Shown: positions 26,451 to 36,801 of the stretch, piece by piece
How positions within the stretch are numbered: the stretch's first letter is position 1
Layout of the letters: each line of letters opens with the position of its first letter
Assembly: GCF_007744075.1 (NCBI RefSeq)
Contig: NZ_CP036266.1
Coordinates: forward strand, 4,449,748-4,513,747
Direction of reading: 5' to 3'
From: Gimesia chilikensis
GTDB taxonomy: Bacteria; Planctomycetota; Planctomycetia; Planctomycetales; Planctomycetaceae
DNA length: 64,000 nt
Notes under the pieces: generated by a model
What the model saw: only the letters and a program-made list of their open reading frames with translations
Told to the model about the DNA's origin: nothing
The model's database searches: none
Translations under genes and position numbers: made by a program

Positions 26451-27206
26451 GTGCCAGTGTGCGGCGTGATTCCCGCCCGACTCGAGTCATCGCGACTCCC
26501 CGGAAAACTGTTACTCAGTGAAACCGGACAGACGCTGATTCAGCATACCTGGGAGGCAGCAGCCCGCTCCGAGCGGCTGGATCGCCTGATCGTGGCGACC
26601 GACAGCCTGGAGATTCTGGAAGCCGTACATGGCTTTGGTGGCAAGGCGTTTCTGACGGGAGAGCATCCCAGCGGTACCGACCGGATTGCCGAAGTTGCGG
26701 AAAAAGAACTCCTGGATGCGGATATCCTGGTGAATATCCAGGGAGACGAACCCGAAATCGCGCCTGAATTCATCGATCAGCTGATCGACCTGTTGGAGTG
26801 CTCCCCGGAAGCCGAAATGGCGACGCTGGCGACCCCCATCCGCAGCCTGGAACAGTTACAGGATTCCTCGTGCACCAAAGTCGTCTGCAGACAGGATGGT
26901 TCGGCGCTGTACTTCAGTCGCCTGCCGATTCCCTTCACGCGTGATGTCGCTCCCGAAACACTGCTACCCGAACAGAGCCCCTGGTTATTGCACCTGGGCC
27001 TGTATGCCTACCGTCGACCGTTTTTACTTGAGCTCACCCAAGTCTCTCCGACTCCACTGGAACAGCTGGAGAAACTGGAGCAGCTCAGAGCCCTGGAAAC
27101 GGGTGCAAAGATTCAGGTCGGCACCGTCGCTCATCCCACCGTTGGCATTGATACCCCGGACGATTATGCCCGGTTCGTCAGCCGCTATCAGCAGGGAACG
27201 AATTAG
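26451..27206 (+). CDS. kdsB: CMP-Kdo synthetase KdsB
   Basis: KdsB activates Kdo with CTP for lipopolysaccharide core synthesis, so the host probably makes a Kdo-containing outer membrane. The ~251 residues carry the nucleotide-binding PARLESSRLPGK near the start, ATDSLEI, HPSGTDRIAEV, VNIQGDEPEI and the C-terminal GIDTPDDYARF. The GTG at 26451 is preferred because AGGAGG lies seven bases upstream; the GTG at 26445 is too close to it. It lies 215 bases upstream of pyrG, whose product CTP is its substrate. Confidence 0.96.
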   Translation: MPVCGVIPARLESSRLPGKLLLSETGQTLIQHTWEAAARSERLDRLIVATDSLEILEAVHGFGGKAFLTGEHPSGTDRIAEVAEKELLDADILVNIQGDEPEIAPEFIDQLIDLLECSPEAEMATLATPIRSLEQLQDSSCTKVVCRQDGSALYFSRLPIPFTRDVAPETLLPEQSPWLLHLGLYAYRRPFLLELTQVSPTPLEQLEKLEQLRALETGAKIQVGTVAHPTVGIDTPDDYARFVSRYQQGTN

Positions 27207-27349
27207 ATTGCAGTAAGTCGCTTATTGATCAACAGTTAACGATCAACCCCCGTTTCGGTTACAGGCATTTCCCTGCAGACCTGACGTGTTAGAATATTCA
27301 TGAGTGGCGACTGAGATCCGGCAGTCCTGCTCGCTTTTCCTCCGATTAA

Positions 27350-29059
<1,710 letters not shown>

Positions 29060-29111
29060 CAGAGACGCGTGTCTGATTCCGGAATGTATCAGAACAGGGA
29101 GACATTCCCCG

Positions 29112-30041
29112 ATGAGCGGTTCTTCTTCTAAAGCAGACCTGCAACTCTCAGGATTGTTGAACGTTAATAAACCCGAAGACGTCACCTCTCGCCAGGTGGT
29201 CAACCAGTTTCAAAAGCTGGTCCGCCCGGCCCGAGTCGGTCATGCAGGGACACTCGACCCCCTGGCGACGGGAGTGCTGGTCCTGTGCGTCGGTTCCTCG
29301 ACCCGGTTGATCCGCTTTGTGCAGGATCAGCCCAAGGAATACATCGGCGAATTCATACTGGGAAAACGGAGCGACACCGACGATATCACAGGCGAAGTCG
29401 TCGAGACACCGGACTGTCCGGTGATTGAACGAGAACAACTGGAACGCTTACTCCCCACCTATCGTGGTTCCATCGAACAGACTCCGCCGAAGTTTTCAGC
29501 AGTGCATGTGAATGGCAGACGTGCTTATGACCTCGCCCGCCAGGGTAAGACCGTTGAAATCAAGCCCCGCACGGTCGAGGTGTATGAACTGGAAATCGTG
29601 AAATTTGAGTTCCCCCGTTTTCAGCTGCGGATAGTCTGCGGTTCGGGAACTTACATTCGTTCGATCGGACGCGACCTGGGAGAAGACCTGGGCGTGGGCG
29701 CCACGATGACCTCACTGGTACGTTCGCGGATTGGGGATTTCAAGCTGGAGTCAGCATTGAGCCTTGAAGAACCGCCGACTCTGGAAGCGATCACTGCCCA
29801 TCTGCAACCGCCAATCAAAGCCGTTCCTCATTTACCACATTACCGGTGCGATGCACGGGAACTGAGAGCCATCAGTCTGGGACAGAAACTGACCGGCCCT
29901 CCGGAAAGGCTGCCTGAGACGGACGAAATCACTGAAGTCGCGATCGTCAGTCCCGCGGGTGAACTGGCAGCGATTGCGGAATGGGATCGTCCTCATCAGT
30001 GTCTCTCCCCTCGACAGGTTTATGCGCAGCGCCCGAACTAA
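29112..30041 (+). CDS. truB: tRNA pseudouridine-55 synthase TruB
   Basis: TruB makes pseudouridine 55 in the T-loop of tRNAs. The ~309 residues show LLNVNKPEDVTS, the catalytic Asp in GTLDPLATGVL (about 46-56), STRLIRFVQDQPKEY, SDTDDITGE, QTPPKFSAVHVNGRRAYDLAR and SGTYIRSIGRDLGE. I chose ATG 29112 because the family motif starts about 12 residues later. The frame is also open from a GTG at 29043 that overlaps the end of pyrG. It lies in a cluster of kdsB, pyrG, truB and maf. Confidence 0.96.
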   Translation: MSGSSSKADLQLSGLLNVNKPEDVTSRQVVNQFQKLVRPARVGHAGTLDPLATGVLVLCVGSSTRLIRFVQDQPKEYIGEFILGKRSDTDDITGEVVETPDCPVIEREQLERLLPTYRGSIEQTPPKFSAVHVNGRRAYDLARQGKTVEIKPRTVEVYELEIVKFEFPRFQLRIVCGSGTYIRSIGRDLGEDLGVGATMTSLVRSRIGDFKLESALSLEEPPTLEAITAHLQPPIKAVPHLPHYRCDARELRAISLGQKLTGPPERLPETDEITEVAIVSPAGELAAIAEWDRPHQCLSPRQVYAQRPN

Positions 30042-30080
30042 GCGATCTACCAGAGAAAAAGAAATCACCCGAATCAAGAA

Positions 30081-30665
30081 ATGCGTACTATGCAACTCAT
30101 CCTGGCCAGTACTTCAACTTATCGCGCGGAACAGTTAAAGCGTCTGGGAATTCCTTTTGCACAAGAGGATCCGCAGGTCGATGAAGACATTCTGAAGCAG
30201 GCTGGACTGCCTCCCGCAGAACTGGCCAAACGGCTGGCGCTGGAGAAAGCGCTCCAGGTGCAGCAGCGTTTCCCGACGGCCCTGATTATCGGCGGTGATC
30301 AACTGGTTTCCTTCGAAGGAGATGTGCTGGGGAAACCGGGTTCCAACGAACGGGCGGTTCAGCAATTAATGCGACTGCAGGGGACCAGTCATGAACTGAT
30401 CACGGCGATCGCGGTGCTGGGTCCGGCGTTTGAGGAAGTTCACTGCAATCACACGCGGCTCACGATGCGTGCCCTGGATGAAGCAGCGCTGCGGCGGTAT
30501 GTCGAATATGACGAACCCTGGAACTGTGCCGGGGCGTACAAGATTGAAAGCCGGGGCATTGCCCTGTTTGAATCGATCGAATCAACCGACCACTCGGCGA
30601 TTACCGGAATTCCGTTAATGGAGCTGACGTCCCTGTTGAGACGCGCGGGCCTGGAACTCCCTTAA
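30081..30665 (+). CDS. maf: Maf-like nucleoside triphosphate pyrophosphatase
   Basis: This is a 194-residue house-cleaning pyrophosphatase that hydrolyses non-canonical or nucleotide triphosphates (dTTP/UTP or m7GTP in the family). It shows LILASTSTYRAEQL (ASxSPRR loop, here with Thr-Tyr in place of Pro-Arg), IIGGDQLV (usually GADT), GKPGSNERAVQQL and the C-terminal GAYKIESRGIALFESIEST. The ASTSTYR and GGDQ forms point to the YceF-like branch (m7GTP). It lies 39 bases after truB and is probably co-transcribed. Confidence 0.92.
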   Translation: MRTMQLILASTSTYRAEQLKRLGIPFAQEDPQVDEDILKQAGLPPAELAKRLALEKALQVQQRFPTALIIGGDQLVSFEGDVLGKPGSNERAVQQLMRLQGTSHELITAIAVLGPAFEEVHCNHTRLTMRALDEAALRRYVEYDEPWNCAGAYKIESRGIALFESIESTDHSAITGIPLMELTSLLRRAGLELP

Positions 30666-30678
30666 GCCAGGAGTCGCG

Positions 30679-30716
30679 CAAAAAAAACGCCTGCAGAGGC
30701 GGGCCTCCACAGGCGT
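30679..30716 (-). terminator. Rho-independent terminator of the ECF sigma gene
   Basis: ACGCCTG (30687-30693) pairs with CAGGCGT (30710-30716), with an inner GAGG/CCTC stem. On the minus strand it is followed by eight Ts, so it terminates the sigma factor gene at 30743-31294. On the plus strand it has no T-run. Confidence 0.85.
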
Positions 30717-30742
30717 GGTTCGATTCCTTTCATGAACGTCAC

Positions 30743-31294
30743 TCATACGGACTGGACGTCCAACAGTGCTTCCCGCAGACGATTACGTGCGGTGTGCAGT
30801 CGACGCTTGATCGTTCCGATGGGTCGATCGAACTCGTCACTCATTTCCTTCAGGGACTGGCCCTTGAAGTAGAATGAGATCAGGGTCTGACGGTCGACTT
30901 CACCCAGCGATTCCAGTCCGCCACGCAGTTCAGTAGCCCGCTCGCTTTCCAGCAGTTTGTCCAGCGGGTTTTCCGGTTCATCGTCCAGGACGATGAAGGT
31001 ATCCGGGCTCTGAATGCATTCGTTAGGCCGACGAACGGCTCGATTGATCGACATCCGGACGGCGATCTGCCGCAACCAGCCACCGAATCGCTCCGGTGCA
31101 TTCAGCTGTGACAGTTTCCGCATGGCCTGGATGAAGACATCCTGAGTGACTTCACTGGCTTCAGCGTGGTTACGCAGACGCTTCATTACGATCGCGAAGA
31201 CCGTAGATTCAAATTGAACAACAAGTGAACCGAAGGCGTCCCGATCTCCATTCTGAGCAGCCGTAACTAACTCGATTAAGTTCTGATCTTCCAT
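30743..31294 (-). CDS. ECF-type RNA polymerase sigma factor
   Basis: This protein of about 183 residues has sigma region 2 (DAFGSLVVQFESTVFAIVMK, EVTQDVFIQAMRKL, FGGWLRQIAVRMSINRAVR) and region 4 (LESLGEVDRQTLISFYFKG, EMSDEFDRPIGTIKRRLHTA). No regions 1 or 3 are present, as in ECF sigmas. The ATG at 31294 fits the domain start; an in-frame ATG at 31348 adds 18 residues. No anti-sigma gene is adjacent; the neighbouring 97-residue orphan on the same strand could be a partner, which is speculation. Confidence 0.92.
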   Translation of the reverse strand: MEDQNLIELVTAAQNGDRDAFGSLVVQFESTVFAIVMKRLRNHAEASEVTQDVFIQAMRKLSQLNAPERFGGWLRQIAVRMSINRAVRRPNECIQSPDTFIVLDDEPENPLDKLLESERATELRGGLESLGEVDRQTLISFYFKGQSLKEMSDEFDRPIGTIKRRLHTARNRLREALLDVQSV

Positions 31295-31563
31295 TGTAGT
31301 ATCTCTTCTCTGTCCCTGAATCAGGACTCTGAATTCATTGAAGTTCAAAGTGGTTCGTTAAGCACATGCAAACCAGAAACGGAACAGCGTTTGAATCAGC
31401 CGCGAGACCAGAGAAAAAGCGGGTGCGCTTTCACAGGTCACCAGGGGCCCAACGTGCTACGTTTGCCAGTGAATGTGGCAGGGTCAGCTAAAAGGCTGTC
31501 GCGTTTTAACCAACCACTTTGAGTAAACGATTTTCTGCTAAAAAGCAGGGAACAGGAATCTGC

Positions 31564-31857
31564 TTACGAAGCAGTTCCGGTCACGGTGGTCAGGGGGGTT
31601 CCCGTTATCTGCATATATCTTTGATAGAGCAGATGCATTGTGGGTTGATGTTGACAACAACTATGCCAACCCATCGGGGAGGACCCCGGCATACCACCGG
31701 ATTCCGACAATCGTTCTCCACTTAGAGGGCGTAACGCATCTGTACGGAGGGCGGCACGGACGACATCAATCGCTTTCACGACAGCTGCTGCTTTGACAAA
31801 CACGCTGTTGTTAATTGCTTTGACGACGAAACGACGATTCTGTTTAGAAAAAATCAT
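31564..31857 (-). CDS. Small orphan protein with a strong ribosome binding site
   Basis: I do not recognise this 97-residue product. AGGAGGTGCA lies at the right distance before the ATG at 31857, the best Shine-Dalgarno in this part of the window, which argues that it is translated. The N-terminal half is basic, Val/Ala-rich and helical (RRFVVKAINNSVFVKAAAVV); the second half is Ser/Gly/Pro/His-rich with a CC pair. It sits upstream of the ECF sigma gene on the same strand, with 269 bases between. Confidence 0.5.
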   Translation of the reverse strand: MIFSKQNRRFVVKAINNSVFVKAAAVVKAIDVVRAALRTDALRPLSGERLSESGGMPGSSPMGWHSCCQHQPTMHLLYQRYMQITGTPLTTVTGTAS

Positions 31858-32237
31858 CAGTGCACCTCCTGCGTTAAACCGCAGAGAAAGAGACTATAAA
31901 AAGAGAGGCTCGTGCCTCAAAAGAAAAAACGGACACAAGCCGTTCACAGGTAATTCAGCGGATAGACCTGTTATGATGAGTAACAGGAGTATCCCTCTGC
32001 CAGTAAGACAACAATGCCCTGACAAAGGTTCGCTCATTTTTGACAGTTTTCGGAAAAATGTCGATTCTTTCAATAGTAGTTTTACGGATTCCCCAGTGAA
32101 ACGGAACATTCCGGATCTGTGCCGCCCCACCAGGAGATCTGTAATCTATTTACTCATAATAACTTACAAACAGAGCCCCCCACTCAAAAGCAGGGCGACA
32201 TTTTTTCAGTATTTTTCCACAAAAGCGAGTGCCAGTC
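31858..32237. other. Gene-poor stretch
   Basis: The 380 bases between the small orphan gene and the secreted hypothetical gene hold no gene I can support. A plus-strand open frame of 159 codons crosses it, but its composition is not protein-like and it has no ribosome binding site. Promoters for the orphan should lie here. Confidence 0.4.
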
Positions 32238-33962
32238 TTATTTCTGACGGGAAATCAGCGAATACACTTTGAACCCGTTCTGTAGATTCTCAACCGGAAT
32301 ATAGGTTTTCGTGCTGAGTGACTGTTTTCCGGTAGTCAGGCTGAAGGTCAGATAGGAGTCCTGGATGCCCAGTTCGCGGATCTGTTTTTCGGCAAAGGGC
32401 CCTGTCTGCTGACGGCTCTCGGCAAAGATATTCAGAATCCGCATTACGGTACCTGAGACATCGACCAGGGCGACCAGATTCGCTTTTTCCGCGCCTTGGG
32501 CACGGGCTTTTTGAAAGGCGGGCTGGTTTTGCGCGGTCAGGGATGATTTATCCGGCGCGTTGAGGGCTTCCATGAATTTCTGCATCGAGGCCGATCCCCC
32601 CATGACCTGCAGGACCTTACCTTCCGGATACGCCATCCGGTTAGTGATCCCGGACGGGCCATAGAGAATTTCGAGCATCCGTTTCTGGATCTGTAGCGGA
32701 TCGGACGCTGGATCAAGTTCCTGCTTGATGACAGTCAGGTCAACGGGGATGCCGCCTGCCTGTTCTGCGTCGGGCTTAAAGGTGATTTCCTGTTTGATAC
32801 CCGGCAGAGAGATGTTCTGCATGATCTGCATCATCTGATGCGTGAGCGTCCGCAGCTTGTCCGAAGGGGTGACTTCGGAAACCGTGTAAGCGTGCATCAC
32901 GCCGTCTGCGAGTTTGCCGAGTTCGAAGGAAAAGTAGTAACTGCCGAACTTGAGACTGCGGATTTCTTTGACGATCTCCGTGAACTTCTCTTTGGCTTCG
33001 GCGTTCTGCTGTGTTTCATCAAACATCTGGGCGGTCATGTTCATGCCCCAGGTAATCAACGCATCCGCATTGCCGGCACCGGCGATGTAAGCCAGTTGAT
33101 GTGCGGGAAAATGTCCCAGCTGATTTAACGGCTGAGGCGGATTGGACTGAAACAGTTGATCGGTTTCGGAATCGGGTTTGACTTCAAACAGGCTTTCCAA
33201 GCCGACCCCCTGCTCCGAAAACTGAAAGGCGGTGGTATAAGCGTGCGAATCTTTGACGGCTTGCAGAGAACCTTTCGCCAGCGTCGAATAGAGACTGAGA
33301 ATCGGTTTTGCATTGACGCCGGGAGCCGCGTTCATGGTTTTGGCGAGCTCTGTCAGTCTGCGATCGACCTGGCCCTCGGCGCGTTTCAGTTGGGCCTGAT
33401 AGATCTGGACCATCTTCTGCAGATTGAGATAGACCGAGAGATCACCGGAATCGAACAGCTCTTTCGCGGCCGGGCTGAGTTGAGATTCGAACGACTGATC
33501 TGTCTGTTTGAGACTGGCCTGTGCCTGCTCGACGAGTTTCTTATCTTCGCTGTAGATCAGCCATTTCTCCTGGAGAGCTGAGTGATATTTCTCACCCAGG
33601 GCGGCTTTGCAGGCAGCGGCATCTTTCACGGGGACAATGAAGAGCAAGCCCGGGTCCTGTTCTGCATGCAGAAAGACGCCAACGCTGATCGTCCGTGCCG
33701 GGTCGACACCTTCCCAGGTCGGATTTGAGAGCGAACGCCCCACGACGGTTCGCACGTTGGCAGCCAGCAGCCCACTGATGGCTTCGTCGACCTGACTCGT
33801 GAGCTGGGTCATTTTCTGTAATGTCGCCTGCGGCTGTTTCAGTCGAATCACGATCCCCGCCTCAGCAGAGATCGCGGCGGTGGGAACTTCAGCAGCGGAC
33901 ACGGTAGACAGTGATATCAGTAACAGGCAGAACAGCAGACCTGATTTCCAGTTGAACAGCAT
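32238..33962 (-). CDS. Large secreted protein of unknown function
   Basis: This protein of about 574 residues has a signal peptide (LLFCLLLISLSTVSAAE). I do not recognise the domain. It is a mixed alpha/beta sequence with helical, Gln-rich segments (LNLQKMVQIYQAQLKRAEGQ) and several Val/Ile-rich strands (RTISVGVFLHAE, GLLFIVPVKDA), resembling planctomycete secreted proteins that test for a protein-level defect per structural unit only loosely. No catalytic motif, metal site or lipobox is seen. The ATG at 33962 is preferred, with GGAG nine bases upstream; ATG 33968 is too close to it. It appears to be a single gene. Confidence 0.75.
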   Translation of the reverse strand: MLFNWKSGLLFCLLLISLSTVSAAEVPTAAISAEAGIVIRLKQPQATLQKMTQLTSQVDEAISGLLAANVRTVVGRSLSNPTWEGVDPARTISVGVFLHAEQDPGLLFIVPVKDAAACKAALGEKYHSALQEKWLIYSEDKKLVEQAQASLKQTDQSFESQLSPAAKELFDSGDLSVYLNLQKMVQIYQAQLKRAEGQVDRRLTELAKTMNAAPGVNAKPILSLYSTLAKGSLQAVKDSHAYTTAFQFSEQGVGLESLFEVKPDSETDQLFQSNPPQPLNQLGHFPAHQLAYIAGAGNADALITWGMNMTAQMFDETQQNAEAKEKFTEIVKEIRSLKFGSYYFSFELGKLADGVMHAYTVSEVTPSDKLRTLTHQMMQIMQNISLPGIKQEITFKPDAEQAGGIPVDLTVIKQELDPASDPLQIQKRMLEILYGPSGITNRMAYPEGKVLQVMGGSASMQKFMEALNAPDKSSLTAQNQPAFQKARAQGAEKANLVALVDVSGTVMRILNIFAESRQQTGPFAEKQIRELGIQDSYLTFSLTTGKQSLSTKTYIPVENLQNGFKVYSLISRQK

Positions 33963-34465
33963 TTGCATTCACTCCGTTTATTAAAAATCGCAAAGTTGGT
34001 GAGGCGGATGCCTCATTATATCTGTTGAGGAAAGGACTGAGGACTAAACAGCACCGAGAAACTCGGACAAATTTTAAACCATTTCCATATCAGTATTTAC
34101 CCTGATTCAGCTCTCTTCTGCTCCATGAGACCGGTGAAAATCTCATCCTGAAACAACTGCGGTAAAATGGGGGTTTCGGGAAGAAGTTTCGCATCAGGAA
34201 ATGGCTGGCGATAAAAGCGAACTCACGGCATATGCTTTCAGTATCACCTGCAACAGTCGGTGTTTTGTAAATCTGAACTCGTGCTGGAATTTCGTGAATA
34301 CCGATGAAAATGGAGTCACCATCGATGCGGTTATGCGGGGATCTGGCGATCAAAGGATTGATTACTGCCTCTGCCGACCGTTGTCACTCTCTATGACTCA
34401 TCGTTCTAAATAACACTGTACTTATAGACGACAAAGATCTCGTTGAAGGATCACAAAGAGCATCA
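33963..34465. other. Divergent intergenic region with a small hairpin
   Basis: These 503 bases hold no convincing gene. TGAGGC (34000-34005) and GCCTCA (34010-34015) form a 6-base stem with a GGAT loop, about 40 bases before the secreted gene on the minus strand. Two short opposing open frames are present but have no ribosome binding site. Confidence 0.4.
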
Positions 34466-35902
34466 ATGTCTACTGGATTTGCCGGCTCTCGTTCCATGGA
34501 TGAACGCCGACGCCGCAGACTGGCGTCGGAATGTTCTGAATCGCTCGATAACGCGAATGACGATTCAGATTCCCCTCGACTTGCGCGCACGCATCGTTTC
34601 GCTGCGGGACAGTATCCGCTACGGACACTGATCTTTCCGCGTCGCTGGAAGCTGGCGCTCTATTACCTGCCGGTACTGCTCTGTTTTTCCGGGCTGATCG
34701 CGGCTGACTTTTATCGGGCAGAACTTCCGCCGGAAGGAAAAACGCTCTCTGGCTTGCTGTCACTGAAACAGAGTCCCCTGCTCCCCGTACTGGGAGGCGG
34801 CCTCTTGTTCATGACCGGGCAGCTGGCATTGCTGATCGCATCCCTGCGGACTCAAAGCCTGCATGATTTCTCCGGACGATACCGGCTCTGGAAATGGATT
34901 GCCTGCGGTCTGTTTCTGCTCGCACTGTGCCTGACGACACAGCTGCATAACGTCTGGGCCCAGACTGTGATAGAGCTGCGGTTGTTTGACTGGGGACCAC
35001 ATACGGGTCTGCTGGCCTGGCTGGCACCAGCCCTGGCGTTCGGGTGTACTGTGGCGTTAATGGCCTATCTGGAAATGCGTGGCGACCGGGCGGGGCTGAA
35101 CCTGCTGATCGTAGCAGGGGCCACTTATGTTTTGAGCCTGACCTTCCAGTTTACCGATAACCTGATTCCGGGCGAAGCCTGGCATCACATGATCGACGCG
35201 GGGCTGTTTTACTTCGCTCACTGGTGTCTGTTTACCAGTCTGCTGCTGCATACACATCATCTGCTGTATCATTCTGTGGATCTGCCCGAGAAAGCTCCTT
35301 CCCGCTTCAAGCATGCGGCCAAGGGATATCTGTATCGACGTCGCATTCGCGGTAAAGCCAAGCGGGTTGCCCGGGCTCTGCAACGGAAAGCACGTCTGCA
35401 GGAAAAAGAACAACAACAGAAAGAACGGGCAGAACAGAAACAGGCCGAGAAAGTACGTCTGGAACAGGAACGCACAGAAAAAGCGAAACTGAAAGAGGAA
35501 CAGGCGGCCGCTGCGGCTGAGAAGAAACAGGCAGCCAAAGCAGCTGCGGAAGAAAAGGCCGCACAGAAAGCGGCTGAAAAAGAAGCTGCGAAACAGGCAG
35601 CAGCCGAAAAAGCGGCCCAGAAAGCAGCGCAGAAAAAGGCCGTGAAACAGCCCGATCCTGAACCAGAATCGGAAACAGTCGATGAAACGTCCGAACCGGA
35701 ATCTCAAGTCGAGCAACCGTCAGAACAGCAGCCCACTTCGAGCAAGCGGTCTAAGACGGTCAAAAAGAAAACACGCGTCGACCTGAATCATGATCCGGAA
35801 CAGCTGAAAGGGTTGAGCAAGCGCGAACGTCGCAAGCTGCAGAAACAGTGGCGTGACGAAGAGCGTCGTCTGGCGGCACAGGAAGCCGAGGACTGGGAAT
35901 AA
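34466..35902 (+). CDS. Six-helix membrane protein with a long charged coiled-coil tail
   Basis: This 478-residue protein is of unknown function. After a hydrophilic, Arg/Ser-rich N-terminus (1-55), about six membrane helices span 60-260 (for example YYLPVLLCFSGLIAADFY and FYFAHWCLFTSLLLHTHHLL). From about 290 to 400 there is a Lys/Glu/Ala/Gln-rich helix with many AEKKAAxKAA-type repeats, then an acidic Pro/Glu segment and a basic end (LSKRERRKLQKQWRDEERR). The tail should be cytoplasmic and could bind nucleic acid or other proteins. TolA-like tails look similar, but no TolA domain is seen. Confidence 0.75.
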   Translation: MSTGFAGSRSMDERRRRRLASECSESLDNANDDSDSPRLARTHRFAAGQYPLRTLIFPRRWKLALYYLPVLLCFSGLIAADFYRAELPPEGKTLSGLLSLKQSPLLPVLGGGLLFMTGQLALLIASLRTQSLHDFSGRYRLWKWIACGLFLLALCLTTQLHNVWAQTVIELRLFDWGPHTGLLAWLAPALAFGCTVALMAYLEMRGDRAGLNLLIVAGATYVLSLTFQFTDNLIPGEAWHHMIDAGLFYFAHWCLFTSLLLHTHHLLYHSVDLPEKAPSRFKHAAKGYLYRRRIRGKAKRVARALQRKARLQEKEQQQKERAEQKQAEKVRLEQERTEKAKLKEEQAAAAAEKKQAAKAAAEEKAAQKAAEKEAAKQAAAEKAAQKAAQKKAVKQPDPEPESETVDETSEPESQVEQPSEQQPTSSKRSKTVKKKTRVDLNHDPEQLKGLSKRERRKLQKQWRDEERRLAAQEAEDWE

Positions 35903-36066
35903 TTCTCCCGATTTTTGTGATCCGGATTTGAATTTCGCTCGTTTCCCTGCCCGATTCGTTATAGACTGACGGTCATCAGGCGGTCACCCCCTTGTGTTAT
36001 TCCCTCGATATCGCCTGTTTTCGACACAGTTTTCGCTCCGCCAGCCGGAAAAAAGGATAAGCGACG

Positions 36067-36720
36067 ATGTCCGACGACAATTTTTACGCAGACGATGATC
36101 AATTCAAACCGGAAGAATATTCGGCTCCCCCCAAACAGGGAATGAGCTCCGGCGTTAAGATCCTGCTCATCCTGCTGGCGCTCGGGGGCATCGGCATGCT
36201 GCTCTGTTGCGGCGGTATCTTCTATGCCGTACGGAACGTGAAGGCCAAGGTAACTGAGAACAAACAGGAAATCACCGAAATCCAGAATGAGATCGCCACG
36301 ATCAACATTCCCGAATATTTCGTTCCCCAGATGGGCATGTCGGCGGATGTCATCGGCAAAAAGATCCTGATGGCGATCTACGAGGAAAAAGAGAAAGATG
36401 GCGGACTGGTGCTGATGAGTTTCGGTATGCCGAACGATGGCATGGTCGACATGAACCAAGAGTTCCGTCAGAACCTGAAACAGCAGAATCAGAACCAGCG
36501 GGAACTGAAGATCGATAAAACGGAACAGAAAGAATTTGAAATCAACGGTGAAAAAGTCGAGTTCACGTTCGCCGAAGGCACGGATAAGAACGACAAGAGG
36601 TTTCACCAGGTCATGGGTGTCTTCCCGGGCAAAACCGGAGCCACTTTCCTGTTCCTGCAGATCGCGTCTGACAAGTACAACGCAGAAGACATTGAGAACA
36701 TGATCAAGTCGATCAAGTAG
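36067..36720 (+). CDS. Single-pass membrane protein of unknown function
   Basis: This 217-residue protein has an acidic N-terminus rich in Asp (DDNFYADDD), a membrane helix at about 29-52 (VKILLILLALGGIGMLLCCG), then a short coiled coil and a beta-rich exported domain (EFEINGEKVEFTFAEG, FHQVMGVFPGKTGATFLF). No enzyme motif is visible. AAGGA before the ATG supports the start. A strong terminator follows directly, so this is a single gene or the end of a unit. Confidence 0.75.
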   Translation: MSDDNFYADDDQFKPEEYSAPPKQGMSSGVKILLILLALGGIGMLLCCGGIFYAVRNVKAKVTENKQEITEIQNEIATINIPEYFVPQMGMSADVIGKKILMAIYEEKEKDGGLVLMSFGMPNDGMVDMNQEFRQNLKQQNQNQRELKIDKTEQKEFEINGEKVEFTFAEGTDKNDKRFHQVMGVFPGKTGATFLFLQIASDKYNAEDIENMIKSIK

Positions 36721-36745
36721 TCACAATCTGACTTCAGTCACTTCA

Positions 36746-36777
36746 CTGGCCCGAATCCCTGTTCGGGCCAGTTTTTT
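36746..36777 (+). terminator. Rho-independent terminator
   Basis: CTGGCCCGAA (36746-36755) and TTCGGGCCAG (36762-36771) form a perfect 10-base stem with a 6-base loop, followed by six Ts. It ends the 36067-36720 gene. Confidence 0.9.
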
Positions 36778-36801
36778 ATGCGCGTGATCCCGTTAACGGA
36801 A

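Noticed and set aside
30717-30727. GGTTCGATTCC, which looks like a tRNA T-loop
   Set aside because: There is no acceptor stem or anticodon arm around it; the preceding hairpin is a terminator for the sigma gene.
31793-32272. A 159-codon plus-strand frame in the gene-poor stretch
   Set aside because: It overlaps the start of the orphan gene that has a strong ribosome binding site, and its own composition is Ser/Arg/Lys-rich without protein-like structure.
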